Shown here: one piece after another, positions 5,599-7,412 of the stretch
How the letters are laid out: the number at the start of each line of letters is the position of its first letter
How positions within the stretch are numbered: the first letter of the stretch is position 1
From: an uncultured bacterium
GTDB lineage: Bacteria > Patescibacteriota > Minisyncoccia > Phycocordibacterales > UBA9973
Length of the DNA stretch: 7,412 nucleotides
Direction: 5' to 3'
Assembly: GCA_903862375.1 (NCBI GenBank)
Contig: CAIOXR010000073.1
Location: forward strand, 1-7,412
The notes under the pieces: model-generated
The model's database searches: none
Seen by the model: the letters and a program-made list of their open reading frames with translations, nothing else
What the model was told of the DNA's origin: nothing
Translations under genes and position numbers: made by a program

Positions 5599-6798
5599 AT
5601 GTCAGAACAAAAAAATAAAAATTATTGTGTGGATTGTGGAGGTGCTCAAGTTAATCATCATTTAGCTTATATGTCTATTTGGTTGAGTGAAATGATCGAA
5701 CCATGGACTATGTGGATGAACAATATTATTCCTGAAAATAAATTAGAATGGCTAGGACCAATACTTACAAAAGTATTGGTGGTAATACATTTAGGTAAAA
5801 TAGAGAAATTACCATCTGAAAAAGATAGTTTACGAGCAAAAGTTTTATGGGAAGAAGCTATCAAAAGAGGTATAAACATGGAGGAGTTTTTATTGTTTGG
5901 AATTGGACGTGATATATTTACTTCAAAATATAATAATGAAATGAGGTTTTTTGATGTACTTCCTCGTACCAAAGATTATAATCCAAAAGGTCTTGAATGG
6001 ATGGATAATAAAAATGAAATGAAAAAACATTTTAAAAAAGCTGGAATTCCCGTTGCTGATGGTGGTATAGCAAGTAGTGTAAAAGAAGCACTTAAAATAT
6101 TTAATCGTTTAAATAAACCCGTAATTACAAAACCAAATTTAGGTTCAAGAAGTCGCCATACAACTACACATATATCAGACGAAACTAATCTTATAGCTTC
6201 ATACAAAAAAGCCCACCAGCTTTCCCCTTGGGTCATGATAGAAGAAGAACTCTCTGGTTATGTTTTTAGAGGCACACTAATAGGAAAAAAATTTGTAGCT
6301 TGCTTGCGCCGTGAACCAGCATATGTAATAGGTGACGGAATACACAATATAAAAGAACTTATAAATATTGAAAATGAAAATCCATTACGCAAAGGACCTA
6401 TATTTCACCAACTGTCTTTAGATGAAGAAGCAGTGAAAGAGCTTACTCATTGGAATCGTACAGAAAATACTATGCCTAAAAAAGATGAAATAGTAACATT
6501 GGGACAGAAAACTAGTCGTGCTGTTGGAGGAGGAATAACTGACGTCACTGACATTATACATCCAGATAATATAATCATGCTTGAAAAAATTGCTGAAGTA
6601 CTAGATGATCCACTTATAGGAGTAGACTTTATAATGGATGATATATCTATCTCATGGCATGACCAACCAAGAAGTGGAGTGATCGAGTGCAACTCTGCTC
6701 CATTCATCGATCTACACCACTTCCCTCTAGTAGGAAAACCTCGCAACGTAGCCGGTGCCCTATGGGATATAATTTATCCTAAATCAAAAATAAATTAA
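5599..6798 (+). CDS. Stand-alone ATP-grasp ligase related to the cyanophycin synthetase ATP-grasp domain
   Basis: ATP-grasp enzymes activate a carboxylate as acyl phosphate and join it to an amine or thiol. From MSEQ the protein is 399 residues; an in-frame ATG at 5590 would add MYI but overlaps the predicted -10 box. Residues about 1-130 are unrecognised, with CVDCGG (10-15) and an HH pair (20-21). The ATP-grasp fold begins near AGIPVADGG. It shows the ATP lysine in ITKPNLG (K178), a loop GSRSRH (182-187) in place of the usual Gly-rich loop, VMIEEE (212-217), GDGIHNIKELI with NPLRKG, and GGGITDVTD, a CphA-like block. D343 in GVDF and E363/N365 in ECNS are the metal ligands. The ending HHFPLVGKPRNVAGALWDIIYP resembles that of the CphA ATP-grasp domain. 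CphA's own N-terminal region and Mur-ligase domain are absent, so cyanophycin synthesis is not expected from this protein alone. The substrate is unknown; a GshF-like or peptide ligase role is possible. Confidence 0.8.
   Translation: MSEQKNKNYCVDCGGAQVNHHLAYMSIWLSEMIEPWTMWMNNIIPENKLEWLGPILTKVLVVIHLGKIEKLPSEKDSLRAKVLWEEAIKRGINMEEFLLFGIGRDIFTSKYNNEMRFFDVLPRTKDYNPKGLEWMDNKNEMKKHFKKAGIPVADGGIASSVKEALKIFNRLNKPVITKPNLGSRSRHTTTHISDETNLIASYKKAHQLSPWVMIEEELSGYVFRGTLIGKKFVACLRREPAYVIGDGIHNIKELINIENENPLRKGPIFHQLSLDEEAVKELTHWNRTENTMPKKDEIVTLGQKTSRAVGGGITDVTDIIHPDNIIMLEKIAEVLDDPLIGVDFIMDDISISWHDQPRSGVIECNSAPFIDLHHFPLVGKPRNVAGALWDIIYPKSKIN
5757..5780 (+). other. Intragenic 10-bp hairpin in the ATP-grasp gene
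   Basis: ACCAATACTT (5757-5766) and AAGTATTGGT (5771-5780) are perfect reverse complements around the 4-base loop ACAA. It lies about 160 bases into the coding region and encodes part of GPILTKVLVV. It could pause ribosomes or polymerase or be a protein site, but chance within a coding sequence is equally possible. Confidence 0.3.
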
Positions 6799-6839
6799 AT
6801 TAAAACATCGTGAGGTCTTGCCTCAAGATGTTTTAATTT
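6797..6839. terminator. Bidirectional intrinsic terminator
   Basis: A 13-base outer stem (6797-6809 with 6827-6839) and a 5-bp inner stem TGAGG/CCTCA (6811-6815 with 6821-6825) are separated by one G-A mismatch and close on the loop TCTTG. A/T-rich flanks give U-rich tails in both directions: TTTTAATTTGTTTAC on the plus strand, and an even longer T-rich run on the minus strand. It sits between two convergent genes and ends 3 bases before the stop codon of the minus-strand gene, so it can end both transcripts. The left arm overlaps the ATP-grasp stop codon by two bases. Confidence 0.85.
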
Positions 6840-6841
6840 GT

Positions 6842-7381
6842 TTACTTTTTGTGTCTTCCATTTTTGTCTAGAGGATCATCTACTGTAATCTCAGAATCTG
6901 GAGCTACGTTCCTATCCATTTTTAAATGTGAAATATATTTCTTTTGGACAATATAACTTCCCAAGAATTTCTTGAATTCATCGATTCTTGATTCTTCATT
7001 TATCTCTACAAAATGCTCGAATGGCTTACTCTCAGGAGTAAACTCATGATGCCCTCGTATTTCTCCATCTTTAAAAACTCTTATATGATACTGATCGTCA
7101 AAATTTTCAAGCTTACGCCAGGATAAAACCTGACCATTATCTTTCCAAGCAACGAAGTGGTTCCCAAAACCCCACTCTGTATGAAGGTGCTTTTCTAACT
7201 CTTCTAAAGTTTTTCCTGGAGCAAGCCATCCTATATGATAAGGCTGACGTCCTTTCTCATGCCAGACTAAATGCCATTTTAAAAAGTGTTTTTGAACCCA
7301 AGGAAAATACTTGTATAAATGCTTCCAGATGGTTTTCTTTATTTTCTGTAATGTTGTTAATTCTACTTTTTCCATATCCAT
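6842..7381 (-). CDS. Trp/His-rich conserved-looking protein of unknown function
   Basis: I do not recognise a named family, though its style recalls uncharacterised proteins seen in CPR genomes. The 179 residues contain 14 His and 8 Trp, unusual for so small a protein and concentrated in the first 125. No signal peptide or clear membrane span is seen; the basic N-terminus (about 11-45) with alternating aromatic and Lys residues could be an amphipathic helix. The middle has HIGWLAPGKTLEELEKHL (49-66), GFGNHFVAWKDNGQV (71-85) and QYHIRVFKDGEIRGHHEFTPE (97-117). The last two read as beta hairpins of a compact globular domain. The C-terminus (from about 150) is charged and probably disordered. 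ATG at 7381 is chosen because a TATAAT box sits 14 bases upstream; ATG at 7375 is also possible. The gene is convergent with the ATP-grasp gene, so no functional link is implied by operon structure. Confidence 0.8.
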   Translation of the reverse strand: MDMEKVELTTLQKIKKTIWKHLYKYFPWVQKHFLKWHLVWHEKGRQPYHIGWLAPGKTLEELEKHLHTEWGFGNHFVAWKDNGQVLSWRKLENFDDQYHIRVFKDGEIRGHHEFTPESKPFEHFVEINEESRIDEFKKFLGSYIVQKKYISHLKMDRNVAPDSEITVDDPLDKNGRHKK

Positions 7382-7394
7382 ATAAAAAAATATT

Positions 7395-7400
7395 ATTATA
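7395..7400 (-). promoter_or_regulatory. Predicted -10 box of the Trp/His-rich gene
   Basis: The minus strand reads TATAAT, a perfect -10 hexamer, 13 bases before the ATG. Transcription would begin near 7388, leaving a leader of about 6 bases. The -35 region would lie beyond the end of the window (about 7418-7423), so the promoter cannot be fully judged. Confidence 0.45.
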
Positions 7401-7412
7401 TTAATTTCTAAC

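Noticed and set aside
6540..6547. TGACGTCA palindrome inside the ATP-grasp gene
   Set aside because: Resembles a eukaryotic CRE site, but it lies within the conserved TDVTD coding block and is explained by the codons.
5667..6746. Three minus-strand open frames of 86-101 codons inside the ATP-grasp gene
   Set aside because: They are antisense shadows of a well-supported ligase gene and show no family features of their own.

Overview
The window is strongly AT-rich (roughly 30% GC by eye) and gene-dense: seven intact protein genes with 4 to 74 bases between them. No rRNA, tRNA, CRISPR array or insertion sequence is visible, and no gene-free stretch is longer than about 75 bases. The standard bacterial code fits, since no in-frame TGA is needed. 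Small genes, a type IV pilus operon without a secretin, no Shine-Dalgarno sequences, and recognisable variant PilN/PilP-like/PilB proteins point to a Patescibacteria (CPR) genome, most likely Parcubacteria-like. That placement is inference from protein character, not from a marker gene.

Region 1 (21-4815, minus strand) is one operon encoding the cytoplasmic and inner-membrane platform of a type IV pilus. Transcription runs pilM, pilN-like, pilO-like, a PilP-like gene with a C-terminal fibronectin-III-like domain, then pilB, the assembly ATPase. All four junctions are 4-6 bases and none has a ribosome binding site. PilM (actin-like) should dock on the cytoplasmic tail of PilN. PilN and PilO should form the membrane-anchored dimer, the PilP-like protein extends outside the membrane, and PilB powers assembly. 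PilC, PilD, PilT and pilins are not in the window.

Region 2 (4816-4858) is a 43-base divergent control region. It holds an extended -10 box for pilM, a -10 box for comFC, and a set of ATAGTA half-sites forming overlapping palindromes.

Region 3 (4859-6798, plus strand) has comFC, a phosphoribosyltransferase-fold competence protein with a zinc finger, then a separately promoted stand-alone ATP-grasp ligase related to the ATP-grasp domain of cyanophycin synthetase. Its promoter spacer contains a perfect 14-base palindrome, and the promoter argues for the second ATG as the start. A type IV pilus operon back to back with comFC suggests pilus-linked DNA uptake.

Region 4 (6797-7412) has a strong bidirectional terminator separating the ATP-grasp gene from a convergent minus-strand gene for a Trp/His-rich protein of unknown function. 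The four predicted transcription starts all fall within about 0-8 bases of the start codons, so leaderless or near-leaderless translation looks like the rule here.
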